NCBI GenBank assembly: GCA_019359725.1 | Contig: JAHHGR010000027.1 | Location: 1 to 56,093, forward strand | Origin: Aphanocapsa lilacina HA4352-LM1 | GTDB lineage: Bacteria; Cyanobacteriota; Cyanobacteriia; Gloeobacterales; Gloeobacteraceae | Direction: 5' to 3' | Length of the DNA: 56,093 nucleotides | In this document: positions 39,637 to 48,861 of the stretch, piece after piece | Position numbering within the stretch: position 1 is the stretch's first letter | How the letters are laid out: each line of letters opens with the position of its first letter | Made by a program: the position numbers and the translations under genes | Notes under the pieces: model-generated | Database searches by the model: none | Told to the model about the DNA's origin: nothing | Seen by the model: the letters and a program-made list of their open reading frames with translations, nothing else

Positions 39637-42600
39637 GCAAAGCAATGGACTGGAAATCGCCATCATCGGTATGGCCGGGCGCTTTCCGGGGGCAGCGAAC
39701 CTCGAAGCGTTCTGGCGCAACCTGTGCGCCGGGGTCGAATCGATCCGAACGCTCGCAGCGCAGGAGATGGCGGAAGCCGGGGTCGATCCGGCGCTGCTGG
39801 CCAATCCGGACTACGTGCGGGCCAGGGGGGTACTCGAAGGGGCGGATCTGTTCGATGCCGGCTTTTTCGACTGCTCGCCGCGCGAAGCGGAGATCACCGA
39901 CCCGCAGCAGCGCCTGTTTTTGGAGTGCGCCTGGGAAGCGCTGGAGGACGCCGGTTGTATCCCCGGGGTGTACCGCGGAGCGGTCGGCGTCTACGCCGGG
40001 GCAGGCCGGGGCACCTATCTGCTGCACCTGCACGCAAACCACCAGGCTCTGAGCGGGGTCGATCCGTTCCAGGTGTTTATCGGCAACGACAAGGATTTTC
40101 TGGCCACCCGCGTATCCTACAAGCTGAACCTGGAAGGACCGAGCTTCGCTGTGCAAACCGCTTGCTCGACGTCGTTGGTGGCGGTGCACCTGGCCTGCCA
40201 GGGACTGCTCAGCGGCGAGTGCGACGCGGCGATCGCGGGCGGTGTCGCCGTGCGCTGGCCGCAGGAGGTGGGGGCGCTGTACCGGGAGGGTGGCATTGTT
40301 TCCCCGGACGGCCGTTGCCGCGCTTTCGACGCCGCGGCCCGGGGTACCGTAGGCGGCAACGGCGTCGGCGCCGTAGTGCTCAAGCGCCTGGAAGATGCGC
40401 TGGCCGATGGCGATCCGATTCGGGCGGTCATCAAGGGGTCGGCCATCAACAACGACGGTGCCGATAAAGTCAGCTACACAGCCCCCCGCATCGATGGCCA
40501 GCGGGAGGTGATCCGCGCCGCGCTGCGCATGGCCGAGGTCGAGGCTGGGACCATTGGCTACGTCGAAGCCCACGGCACCGGCACCCTCCTGGGCGATCCG
40601 ATCGAAATTGCCGCCCTGGCGGAGGCGTTCGGCGGAGCGCACCGGCACCGGTGCCCCTGCGCTTTGGGCTCGGTCAAAACCAACATCGGCCATCTGGATG
40701 CGGCGGCGGGGATCGCCGGGCTCATCAAAACGGTCCTGGCGCTGCAGCACCGCCAGATCCCACCGAGCCTGCATTTTCAGCAACCCAACGCGCAAATCGA
40801 CTTTGCTGGTCCTGCCTTCTACGTCAATACCGCCCTGGCGCCGTGGCACAGCGACGGCCCGCCGCGGCGGGCGGGGGTGAGTTCCTTCGGCATTGGCGGC
40901 ACCAACGCCCACGTCATCCTTGAGGAAGCCCCACCCCAACTGCCCGGCGATCCTCCCGCCTGGGACCAGCAGCTGCTGGTGCTCTCAGCCAAGACCCCCT
41001 CGGCGCTGGCGGCGGCGACGGAACGGCTGGGCGCCTACCTCGAGGAACAGCCGGACGTTCCCCTGGCCGATATTGCCCACACTCTGCAGGTCGGCCGCAA
41101 AGCGTTCGCCTGGCGGCAGATGCTGGTCTGCGAGGATCGCAAAGCGCTGATGCAGGTGTTGAAGGATCCACAGCAACGGCCCGCACCGCAGCAGTTGAGC
41201 GCGGACGGCGACCGGCCGGTCGCCTTTTTGTTGCCGGGGCAAGGGGTGCAGTGCGTGGATATGGGCCGCACCCTCTATCGGACCCAGCCCCGCTACCGGC
41301 AACAGATCGATCACTGCGCCGTGCTGTTGGAGCCGCACCTTGGGCTAGATCTGCGCACAGTACTCTATCCGGACGCTGCCGATGACCGGCAGCTCGATCT
41401 CGCACAGACCTGGCTGGCGCAGCCGGCTCTGTTCGTCGTCGAGTACGCTCTGGCCCAACTGTGGATGGCCTGGGGGGTGCGCCCCCAGGCGCTCATCGGC
41501 CACAGCGTCGGCGAATACGTAGCCGCCTGCCTGGCTGGGGTATGGACCCTGGCGGACGCGCTGGCGCTGGTAGCGGCGCGGGGCCGACGGATGCAGCAGT
41601 TGCCGCCTGGGGCGATGCTGGCGGTCTCGCTGCCGCCCGAGGCGCTTTCTGCACTGGTGGGCGATGGGCTGGCGCTCGCGGCGGTCAATGCGCCGGATTT
41701 ATGCACGGTATCCGGCCCTGAGGCGAGCGTTGCGCAGCTGCAGCAGCAACTGCAAGCCCAGGGAATTGGCTGCCGACAGCTCAAGACTTCCCACGCTTTC
41801 CACTCGCAGATGATGGAGCCGATGATGGAAGACTTTGCCCTGCTGGTGCGTCGGGTCTCGATGGCTCCCCCGAAAATCCCATTTATCTCCAATCTGACCG
41901 GCCGCTGGATCGAGGCGAGCGAAGCCACCGACCCTGACTACTGGACTCAGCATTTGCGAGAGCCGGTGTTGTTCGCTGCCGGGTTGGCCGAACTGTGTCG
42001 CCAGTCGCCGGCGCTGCTGCTGGAGGTGGGACCGGGACGCACGCTCTGCTCGCTGGCGGCGCGCATCGCAAAAGACCGGCCGGCGGTGCCCTCGCTGCCC
42101 CACCCCCAACAGCTGCAATCGGAGGAAACCTCGCTGCTCACGGCCTTGGGCAGACTATGGCTGCACGGTGCCCGGGTGGACTGGGTGGGCTTTACCGCCG
42201 ATGAGCGACGGCGGCGCGTGGCCCTGCCGGGCTATCCCTTCGAGCGGCAGCCCTACCGCATCGGATCGGCGGCGGTGGTACCACCGCCGCCGTCGCTCGC
42301 CGCTCAGATCGCCAAGCGGCCTAGTATAGACGACTGGTTTTATCTGCCGTCGTGGCGGCGGACTGCACCACCGGGTGGGTCATCCTGGGCGGCCGAGCGG
42401 CGCTGCTGGCTGGTGGCGCTCGATGAAGCCGATGTGGGCGTAAAGCTGGCTGAACAGTTGCGCCAACTGGACCAACAAGTGATTACCGTGGCGGTGGACA
42501 CGCGGTTTGCCCGGGTGGACGCAGGCACTTATCGCATCGATCCGCGCCGCCCCGAGCACTACGACGCGCTGTTGCAGCAGCTGCGCGCCGCCGGGCAGAC

Positions 42601-44251
42601 CCCTCAGGTTCTGGTGCACCTGTGGCTGCTCGCGCCGCAAGCACTTGGCTGGCAGCAGGCGCAGGATCTGGGATTTTACAGTTTGCTGTTTTTGGCCCAG
42701 GCCCTCAGCCGCCAGCAGGTCAGCTCGGCGCTGTCGCTGGCCGTTGTCACGCACGGTGCCTGCGATGTGACCGGCAGCGAGCCCCTCGCTCCCGAACAAG
42801 CGACGATCCTGGGCCCGTGCAAAGTGCTCCCGCAGGAGTATCTGAACTTGAGCTGCCACCACATCGACGTGCTCTGGCCCGCAGCGGCAGCCCACCCGGC
42901 CGCTGCCCTGGCCGATCAACTGCTTGCGGAACTGGCCGCGCCGCCCACCGGTGCGAGCATCGCCTACCGCGGTCCGCACCGCTGGGTGCAGGAGTACGCG
43001 TCGCTGCCGCTGCTGTCCGCGCAGCCGGTGCTCCTGCGCCGGGGAGGGGTCTACTGGATCACCGGCGGCCTGGGGGGCATCGGGCTGATTCTGGCGGACT
43101 ATCTGGCCCGTCAGGACCAGGCCCGTCTGGTCCTGACGGGGCGCACCGGGCTGCCGGAGCGCCCCAGCTGGGAGCGCTGGCTGGCCGACTATGGCGAAGA
43201 CGACCCCACCAGCCGCAAAATTCGGCAGGTTCTGCAGCTGGAGCACATGGGCGCCGAGGTGCTGGTGCTGCAGGCCGACGTGGCCGATTCCCAGCGGATG
43301 CAACAGGTTTTAGAGCAGATCGATGTGCACTATGGTGCGTTGCACGGGGTCGTCCACGCCGCCGGCATCCTGGCACAGGGGGCTTTGCGGGCTGTGCAGG
43401 AACTCGACCCCGCCGAGTGCGAGCGCCATTTTCAAGCCAAAGTACACGGTCTGTGTGTCCTGGACGCCTTGTTGCAGGGTCGAACCCTGGACTTTCGGGT
43501 CTTGCTGTCCTCGCTGGCTTCGGTTCTGGGGGGATTGGGCTACGTCGCCTACACCGCGGCCAATTGCTTTATGGACGCTTTTGCCCACCGCAGCCGCCGC
43601 ACAGGTGTCCTGCCCTGGTTGAGCATCAACTGGGACGCCTGGCAGCTGGGCAGACCATCCAATAGCGGCCTGGGCGCTACCCTGGGGCAGCTGGCCCTCA
43701 GCCCTGCGGAGGGTGTGCAGGCTTTTGAGCGTCTACTGCACGCGCCGGTGGCCCAGGTGGTTGTCTCGACCGGCGCTCTGCAGGCCCGCATCGACCAGTG
43801 GCTGCGGCCGGCCGTGGTGCAACCGGCTGCGGCTCCGACCCAGCAGTTGCACCCTAGACCGGCCCTTGCCAACGCTTTTGTCGAGCCGCGCACTGAGCTT
43901 GAACGCACCATCTGCGCCATCTGGCAGCCCTTGCTGGGTGTGGAGCGCATCGGCGCGTTCGATAACTTCTTTGAACTTGGAGGGCACTCGCTGCTGGCCA
44001 CACAGCTCATCTCGCGCCTGCGGGCGGACTTTCAAGTCGAGTTGCCCCTGCGTCAGCTTTTCGAAGCCCCCACCGTGGCGCGTCTGGCTGAGCTTATCGC
44101 CCAACATACTGCTTCAGCCGGCCCCCCGGATGCCGTGGGTATTCCCAGGGCCAACCGCCCACCGGCGGATGGGTTGGATACTGCCCAACTAGCCCAACTG
44201 TCGGAGGCCCAAATCGATACACTTTTGCATGCCATGCTGGTGGAAAGCTGA
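39629..44251 (+). CDS. Type I polyketide synthase module KS-AT-KR-ACP
   Basis: This 1,540-residue module has its start at ATG 39629, with GAGG upstream. The ketosynthase (about 39650-40930) carries TACSTSLVAVH (Cys codon at 40163), YVEAHGTGT and SVKTNIGHLDAAAG. The acyltransferase (about 41210-42110) has GHSVGEY and HAFHS, the malonyl-selective form. The ketoreductase (about 43040-43650) has ITGGLGGIGL, the Ser of LLSSLAS and the Tyr of YVAYTAAN. The ACP is DNFFELGGHS. It has no dehydratase, enoyl reductase, methyltransferase or thioesterase. It should add one malonate to the glycyl end and reduce it, giving a 4-amino-3-hydroxybutanoate terminus. Release must come from elsewhere, because the protein ends after the ACP with a short tail. 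Confidence 0.93.
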   Translation: MGEQSNGLEIAIIGMAGRFPGAANLEAFWRNLCAGVESIRTLAAQEMAEAGVDPALLANPDYVRARGVLEGADLFDAGFFDCSPREAEITDPQQRLFLECAWEALEDAGCIPGVYRGAVGVYAGAGRGTYLLHLHANHQALSGVDPFQVFIGNDKDFLATRVSYKLNLEGPSFAVQTACSTSLVAVHLACQGLLSGECDAAIAGGVAVRWPQEVGALYREGGIVSPDGRCRAFDAAARGTVGGNGVGAVVLKRLEDALADGDPIRAVIKGSAINNDGADKVSYTAPRIDGQREVIRAALRMAEVEAGTIGYVEAHGTGTLLGDPIEIAALAEAFGGAHRHRCPCALGSVKTNIGHLDAAAGIAGLIKTVLALQHRQIPPSLHFQQPNAQIDFAGPAFYVNTALAPWHSDGPPRRAGVSSFGIGGTNAHVILEEAPPQLPGDPPAWDQQLLVLSAKTPSALAAATERLGAYLEEQPDVPLADIAHTLQVGRKAFAWRQMLVCEDRKALMQVLKDPQQRPAPQQLSADGDRPVAFLLPGQGVQCVDMGRTLYRTQPRYRQQIDHCAVLLEPHLGLDLRTVLYPDAADDRQLDLAQTWLAQPALFVVEYALAQLWMAWGVRPQALIGHSVGEYVAACLAGVWTLADALALVAARGRRMQQLPPGAMLAVSLPPEALSALVGDGLALAAVNAPDLCTVSGPEASVAQLQQQLQAQGIGCRQLKTSHAFHSQMMEPMMEDFALLVRRVSMAPPKIPFISNLTGRWIEASEATDPDYWTQHLREPVLFAAGLAELCRQSPALLLEVGPGRTLCSLAARIAKDRPAVPSLPHPQQLQSEETSLLTALGRLWLHGARVDWVGFTADERRRRVALPGYPFERQPYRIGSAAVVPPPPSLAAQIAKRPSIDDWFYLPSWRRTAPPGGSSWAAERRCWLVALDEADVGVKLAEQLRQLDQQVITVAVDTRFARVDAGTYRIDPRRPEHYDALLQQLRAAGQTPQVLVHLWLLAPQALGWQQAQDLGFYSLLFLAQALSRQQVSSALSLAVVTHGACDVTGSEPLAPEQATILGPCKVLPQEYLNLSCHHIDVLWPAAAAHPAAALADQLLAELAAPPTGASIAYRGPHRWVQEYASLPLLSAQPVLLRRGGVYWITGGLGGIGLILADYLARQDQARLVLTGRTGLPERPSWERWLADYGEDDPTSRKIRQVLQLEHMGAEVLVLQADVADSQRMQQVLEQIDVHYGALHGVVHAAGILAQGALRAVQELDPAECERHFQAKVHGLCVLDALLQGRTLDFRVLLSSLASVLGGLGYVAYTAANCFMDAFAHRSRRTGVLPWLSINWDAWQLGRPSNSGLGATLGQLALSPAEGVQAFERLLHAPVAQVVVSTGALQARIDQWLRPAVVQPAAAPTQQLHPRPALANAFVEPRTELERTICAIWQPLLGVERIGAFDNFFELGGHSLLATQLISRLRADFQVELPLRQLFEAPTVARLAELIAQHTASAGPPDAVGIPRANRPPADGLDTAQLAQLSEAQIDTLLHAMLVES

Positions 44252-44480
44252 CCCTGGAGCGGTTTTCAAGTGCACAACAGCAGCCGGCCGGACGTACTGG
44301 ATGCACCTGGCACCTGCACTAACGTCAACTTTGCGGGTGTTTTTGGAAACTCGTTCCGTGATCCAGTTCATGCAAGAGGTCTATTGGTCAATTGAAAAGT
44401 ATTTCTCAGATTAAGCATACACGGCATCGCAGCCCGGTGAACTTTTTGGTGAATCTGGTGTGTGGGTTGATTGCGTACTG
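44252..44480. other. Convergent intergenic region, no gene seen
   Basis: About 300 bases separate the PKS stop from the thioesterase stop. Short open frames here (for example 44229-44414) have no RBS or recognisable domain. The only clear element is the hairpin at 44481-44510, listed separately. Confidence 0.5.
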
Positions 44481-44510
44481 CCAGCCACCGAAGGCTTCTT
44501 CGGTGGCTGG
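44481..44510. terminator. Perfect 13-bp hairpin between the convergent PKS and thioesterase genes
   Basis: CCAGCCACCGAAG pairs exactly with CTTCGGTGGCTGG around a GCTT loop. Its position 3' of both convergent genes suggests a bidirectional transcription terminator. There is no strong T-run on either side, so it may act with a cofactor or stabilise the mRNA end. Confidence 0.7.
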
Positions 44511-44547
44511 GGATGCCACCATGCTCGGGGCTTAACCCGAACTGAGG

Positions 44548-45294
44548 TTAAAGCAGTTGCTGCTCCAGCACCTGCAGCAGCAGCGTTTGGGAGGTGTGCA
44601 AATAGAAGTGGTCGCCTGGAAGCAAGTAGCGTGCAAAGGCGGCCTGCGTCTGTTCCTGCCAGCCCTCCAGTTCACCGCTGCTTACTTCCGGATCTTGCAG
44701 ACCGCCCAGGGCGGTGATCGGGCAGGGCAGCGGGGTGTCGCTCGTGTAGGCGTACGTCTCGCACACCGCGAAATCGGCCCGCAAAGTCGGCAACATCAAC
44801 GCCATCAACTCAGCGTCGGCCAGGGCGGCCCTGGGCGTGCCGTTGAGGCGGCGCAGCCTTTCGATCAGCTCCCCGTCGGACAACCGATGCAGTGGGAGCC
44901 CATCGGCGATCGATACCATCTGGGGAGCGCGGCGGGCCGACACGAAAAGGTGCACCGGGATCAGGTGGTGTTCGCGCTGGAGCAGTCGGGCAAGCTCAAA
45001 GGCGATCAGCGCCCCCATACTGTGGCCGAACAGGGCGACGGGCCGATCCCAGTCAGGGATTAGCGCGGCGGCGGCGGCGCGAACGAGGGCGGCCAACTCC
45101 GAAAACGGTACTTCCATCAACCGCGCACCGTGGCCGGGCAATTCGAAGGCACCGACTTCCAACGCCTCGGATAAGCGATCGGGCCAGGTGCGAAAAACGT
45201 GGGCCGCCCCCCCCGCATAGGGAAAGCAGAACAAGCGCAGCCGAGCCCGGGGATTGGGCTTGGGAAAGATGATCCATGGGCTTGAAGCGCTCAT
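44548..45294 (-). CDS. Type II thioesterase (NRPS/PKS-associated, GrsT-like)
   Basis: This 248-residue alpha/beta hydrolase has the nucleophile elbow GHSMGA and the catalytic His in PGDHFYLH. The N-terminal LFCFPYAGGAA motif is typical of external thioesterases that clear wrongly primed carrier domains. I chose ATG 45294 (MSASSPWIIFPKPNP); the frame could start 20 codons earlier. The PKS has no terminal thioesterase, so this enzyme might also release the finished lipopeptide, but type II enzymes usually only proofread. It is transcribed towards the PKS and divergently from receptor 2, sharing the short promoter region at 45295-45470. Confidence 0.9.
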   Translation of the reverse strand: MSASSPWIIFPKPNPRARLRLFCFPYAGGAAHVFRTWPDRLSEALEVGAFELPGHGARLMEVPFSELAALVRAAAAALIPDWDRPVALFGHSMGALIAFELARLLQREHHLIPVHLFVSARRAPQMVSIADGLPLHRLSDGELIERLRRLNGTPRAALADAELMALMLPTLRADFAVCETYAYTSDTPLPCPITALGGLQDPEVSSGELEGWQEQTQAAFARYLLPGDHFYLHTSQTLLLQVLEQQLL

Positions 45295-45343
45295 CGTACC
45301 TTGATCGCAGCCCCTCCATCTTAAAAGATCTCCGCGCGCTGGA

Positions 45344-45376
45344 TTTATTGACAAGCTCTCTCAATAAAGTTATCCT
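45344..45376 (+). promoter_or_regulatory. Predicted receptor-2 promoter with TTTATTG/CAATAAA inverted repeat
   Basis: TTGACA (45348-45353), a 17-base spacer and TATCCT (45371-45376) form a good promoter for receptor 2. TTTATTG (45344-45350) and CAATAAA (45362-45368) form a perfect inverted repeat separated by 11 bases, overlapping the -35 and the spacer. The TCTCAATAAA part is shared, as TTTATTGAGA on the other strand, with the promoter of receptor 1. A common iron-responsive repressor such as Fur is a reasonable guess. The thioesterase gene reads away from the same region. Confidence 0.5.
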
Positions 45377-45470
45377 TTGGTCACGTCTTGAAAAAGTCTT
45401 ATCTCGGCGATGGGTGACAGCTGTTGCTCCATCGCTTTTTTGTGGATAGAGGTTTTGGAGGGTAAGGTTG

Positions 45471-47690
45471 ATGAGGAGTGGGCTGAGGTGTATCTATCTT
45501 GGAGCAGCGGCTGTCTTGAACGGTGCCGGGATTGCTGGCTGGGATTCGCAGTTGATGGCTATGCCTGTTGCAATCGGCAGCCGACAAATGGCAGTGGAGC
45601 GGCTCAGTGAGTTGACGACGGTCCCGCCGTCGGCCCGCACGCTCGGGGAAGTGACCCTGGCCCAGGCCGAACCTGCGCCCCCCTCCGCGCGTCCCCAGCC
45701 GGATACTGCCGACCTCGATGAGGTGACGGTGGAGGGCACGCGCTACTTTCGCAGGAACACCAGTGGCGCTACCCGCACCGACACGCCACTCCTCGATATT
45801 CCCCAGTCGATTCAGGTGATCCCCCGCCAGGTGCTCGAAGACCAGCAGGCCACCCGCCTGGGCGACGCGGTGCGCAACGTCAGCGGCGTATCGGTCGGCA
45901 ATACTTTTGCCAATGCTTTTGATCGCTTCATTATTCGGGGGTTTTCTTCCTTCGAGTTGTTGCGCAACGGCTTTCGCGACAGCGAGGGTGCGACCAAAGA
46001 CATCTCCAACTTCGAGCAGGTCGAAGTGCTCAAGGGGCCGTCCTCGATCACCTACGGCCGGCTGGAGCCCGGCGGGATCATCAACTACATCACCAAAAAG
46101 CCCCTACCCCGACCTTACTTTGCCGCCGAGGTCAAAGTCGGCAGCTTCAGCCTGGTGCGGCCCACCGTCGATGCCTCAGGACCGCTCAGCGGCGACGGCC
46201 GCCTGCTCTACCGGCTCAATGCCGCCTACGAAAGTTCCAACGGCTTTCGGGATTTTTCGGACTTTGAGCGCTGGTTTGCCGCCCCGGTGATCACCTGGCA
46301 GGTCTCCGATGCGACCCAGCTGACCTTCGAGGCGGACCTGCTGCGCGACGCGCGGCCGTTTGATCGCGGTTTGATCGCCTTTGGGCGGGGGGTGGTCGAT
46401 GTGCCCTACAGCCGCCGCTTCGGGGAGCCGGGCGATTATTACAAAGTGCAGCAGTTGGGCTACGGCGTGCGCATCGATCACAAAGCCAGCGAGGCGTGGC
46501 AGGTGCGCAGCGGCCTGCGCTTCAACTTTCAAACCCTTCGGGACTACCGGGCCGAAGCAGTCAACTTCAACGAAAGCACCGGGATATTGACCCGCAACTT
46601 CCGGGGCAACGACGACATCAACGAGACCTACGCCTGGCAGACCGATGTGATCGGCAAATTCAAGACCGACAGCATCGACCACACGCTGCTGGTGGGTTTC
46701 GAGTATTTCCGGGGGTTTTCCGACGGCCAGCAGCGCCGGGCCGCTCCAGGTGCTACTCCTTCGATCAACGTCTTCAATCCTGTCTACGGCGCGGTGCAAC
46801 AGCCGCTCACCGTCACCGTGCGCGACGGGTTTTCGGGCCTGAGCAGTTTCGGCTTCTACCTGCAAGATCAAATTGCCTTGACTTCCTGGCTGCAGTTGCT
46901 CGCCGGCGGCCGCTACGACGTCGTCGAGCAGCAGTCGGTCGACCGGTTGGGCCAGAGCTCCGAAATTCAGCGCGATCAGTCCATCACCCCGCGGGTGGGC
47001 CTGCTCATCAAACCGGCTTCGAATGTGTCGATCTACGGCAGCTACAGCCGCTCCTTCACGCCCCTTTTGGGGCTGAGCCGGGAGGGCACCTCCTTCAGGC
47101 CGGAGACCGGCAGCCAGTACGAAGTGGGCGTCAAAGCCGAATTGCTCGACAACCGGCTGTTTGCCACCCTGGCGGCCTACGAGATCACCAAAGAAAACGT
47201 CCTGACGGCCGATCCGACCGATCCGGGATTTGCTATCCAGGTGGGCGAGCAAAAAAGCCGCGGCATCGAGTTTGATGTGATTGGCCAGATAGCGGGGGGC
47301 TGGCGGGTGGTGGCAAGCTACGCCCTCAACGAAGCGATCGTCAGCCGCGACAACAGTTTTGCAGTCGGCAACCGCCTGCCGGGTGCCCCCGGCAACACCG
47401 CCAGTTTCTGGAGCGACTACCAGTTTAAAACCGGTGCCCTCGCGGGCCTGGGTATCGGCGCGGGGATATTCTATGTCGACAACCGCACTGGAGATCTTGA
47501 CAACAGTTTTGAAGTGCCCAGCTACGTGCGCACCGACGCCACGCTCTCCTACCGCTTCAGCGGTTGGAAGGCCGCCCTGAGCGTGCGCAACCTGTTCGAT
47601 GTACGCTACATCGAGAGCCCGGCTTTTCGCAATTCGATTATTCCGGGCGCTCCCATCACTTTTGTAGGCTCCCTCTCCGCCGAATTCTAG
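45471..47690 (+). CDS. TonB-dependent ferric-siderophore receptor (receptor 2)
   Basis: This outer-membrane receptor has 739 residues. ATG 45471 has GGAGGG 8 bases upstream; TTG 45468 is possible. The N-terminal MRSGLRCIYLGAAAVLNGAG is signal-like. A TonB box (DLDEVTVEG) precedes a plug typical of siderophore receptors: IPQSIQVIPRQVLEDQQ, RFIIRGF and EQVEVLKGPSSITYGRLEPG. The barrel ends with the classical C-terminal Phe (GSLSAEF). It differs clearly from receptor 1, being closer to the FhuA/FecA style, so the two may take up different siderophores or different iron forms of one. It is followed after 10 bases by the PepSY gene in an operon. Confidence 0.92.
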   Translation: MRSGLRCIYLGAAAVLNGAGIAGWDSQLMAMPVAIGSRQMAVERLSELTTVPPSARTLGEVTLAQAEPAPPSARPQPDTADLDEVTVEGTRYFRRNTSGATRTDTPLLDIPQSIQVIPRQVLEDQQATRLGDAVRNVSGVSVGNTFANAFDRFIIRGFSSFELLRNGFRDSEGATKDISNFEQVEVLKGPSSITYGRLEPGGIINYITKKPLPRPYFAAEVKVGSFSLVRPTVDASGPLSGDGRLLYRLNAAYESSNGFRDFSDFERWFAAPVITWQVSDATQLTFEADLLRDARPFDRGLIAFGRGVVDVPYSRRFGEPGDYYKVQQLGYGVRIDHKASEAWQVRSGLRFNFQTLRDYRAEAVNFNESTGILTRNFRGNDDINETYAWQTDVIGKFKTDSIDHTLLVGFEYFRGFSDGQQRRAAPGATPSINVFNPVYGAVQQPLTVTVRDGFSGLSSFGFYLQDQIALTSWLQLLAGGRYDVVEQQSVDRLGQSSEIQRDQSITPRVGLLIKPASNVSIYGSYSRSFTPLLGLSREGTSFRPETGSQYEVGVKAELLDNRLFATLAAYEITKENVLTADPTDPGFAIQVGEQKSRGIEFDVIGQIAGGWRVVASYALNEAIVSRDNSFAVGNRLPGAPGNTASFWSDYQFKTGALAGLGIGAGIFYVDNRTGDLDNSFEVPSYVRTDATLSYRFSGWKAALSVRNLFDVRYIESPAFRNSIIPGAPITFVGSLSAEF

Positions 47691-47700
47691 CAACACCGCC

Positions 47701-48840
47701 ATGGCCATCAAACTGCGCCCCGTCGCCCTGTTCGTCCATCAACTGGCCGGGATACTTACTGGTCTATTGATGGTGGTGATCGGTTTGAGCGGCAGTTTGA
47801 TCGTCTTTCACCACGAGCTTGAGCAGGTGCTCTACCCACAGTTGACCCGGGTGGCGCCCACCGCCGGGCGCGCCAGGCTCGATCAAGTGGCGCAGACGGC
47901 CCGCACCACCCTGCCCGATCGCCAACTCCACCGGCTGCTAGTACCCCAGGAGCCGGGCGAGGTCTGGGTCGCCATGATGCAAAACAACAGCAAAAACCTG
48001 ACCGAGCGCTTCACCAATGTCTACATCGATCCCCACACCAGCCGGGTGCTGGGGGTACAGCCCTACGCCCAGAATCTGCTGGTGCTCACCGAGCAACTGC
48101 ACATCAGCCTGCTGGCCGGTGCTACAGGCCGGATCGCCGTCGGTATCGCCGGCATCGTGCTGGTCGTGCTGGGGGTAAGCGGTCTGCTGCTCTGGCCAGG
48201 TTGGCGGCGGTGGGAAGCGGGCGTCTCGCTGCGCCGATCCTCCAATGCGCGACTGGTCCACTACGACCTGCACAAAATCACCGGCATCTTGAGTGCGGTG
48301 TTGCTGGTGCTGACGGCCGCCACCGGGGCGGCGCTGATTTTCTATGGGCCGATCGAGCGCGTGCTGGCGGTGGTAAGCGGTGAGCGCGCCGAACCGCCCA
48401 AGGTGTCTTCCACCCCCCGAGCCGATCAAGCATTCCTGCCGCTCGACCGGCTGCAGGCGGCGGCCGATGCCACCCTGCCCGGGGCGCGGACCATCTCGAT
48501 CTTCCCGGCCAAAAAACCCGACGATCCCGTGCGCTTTCGCATGCGCTTCGATGCCGAAATTCAGCCCAACGGCCGCAGCTTCGTCCATCTCGACGCCTAT
48601 AGCGGCCAAGTCCTCCAGGCCCGCAGCGCCCTGGTGGAGCCCTTCAGTTCCGCTTTTTTCTCGTGGGCCTACGCGCTGCACGTCGGCAGCTGGGGCGGAC
48701 TGTTCACCAAGGTGCTCTATGTGCTGGCGGGCTTGGCCCCGGGACTGTTGTTCTGGACGGGCTTCGCTCTGTGGTTGGACCGGCTGAAAAAGGGTTCGCG
48801 CCGCCGAACAGCTGTCCCATCGCAGGCCGGCAGCGACTAA
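47701..48840 (+). CDS. PepSY-associated membrane protein (PiuB-like, iron-uptake linked)
   Basis: This 379-residue inner-membrane protein has four hydrophobic helices: about residues 15-37 (AGILTGLLMVVIGLSGSLIV), 140-165, 195-215 and 335-357. The loops contain PepSY-type sequence (NVYIDPHTSRVLG and FVHLDAYSGQVLQ). His in FVHQLAG, LHISLLAG, VHYDLHK and YALHVGS are well-placed candidates for heme or metal binding. Family members are usually encoded next to ferric-siderophore receptors and are proposed to reduce the iron-siderophore in the periplasm, as shown for some relatives. The gene sits 10 bases after receptor 2. The family is clear; the reductase role is inference. Confidence 0.88.
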   Translation: MAIKLRPVALFVHQLAGILTGLLMVVIGLSGSLIVFHHELEQVLYPQLTRVAPTAGRARLDQVAQTARTTLPDRQLHRLLVPQEPGEVWVAMMQNNSKNLTERFTNVYIDPHTSRVLGVQPYAQNLLVLTEQLHISLLAGATGRIAVGIAGIVLVVLGVSGLLLWPGWRRWEAGVSLRRSSNARLVHYDLHKITGILSAVLLVLTAATGAALIFYGPIERVLAVVSGERAEPPKVSSTPRADQAFLPLDRLQAAADATLPGARTISIFPAKKPDDPVRFRMRFDAEIQPNGRSFVHLDAYSGQVLQARSALVEPFSSAFFSWAYALHVGSWGGLFTKVLYVLAGLAPGLLFWTGFALWLDRLKKGSRRRTAVPSQAGSD

Positions 48841-48861
48841 TGGGCAAGAGGCTGGGCGCGG

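Noticed and set aside
20722..44251. MbtH-like helper gene or dedicated exporter within the operon
   Set aside because: Looked for and not found; all coding space is accounted for by NRPS/PKS domains and the hydroxylase.
44229..44414. Short open frame after the PKS
   Set aside because: Overlaps the end of the PKS gene, has no RBS and no similarity to a carrier or MbtH-like protein.
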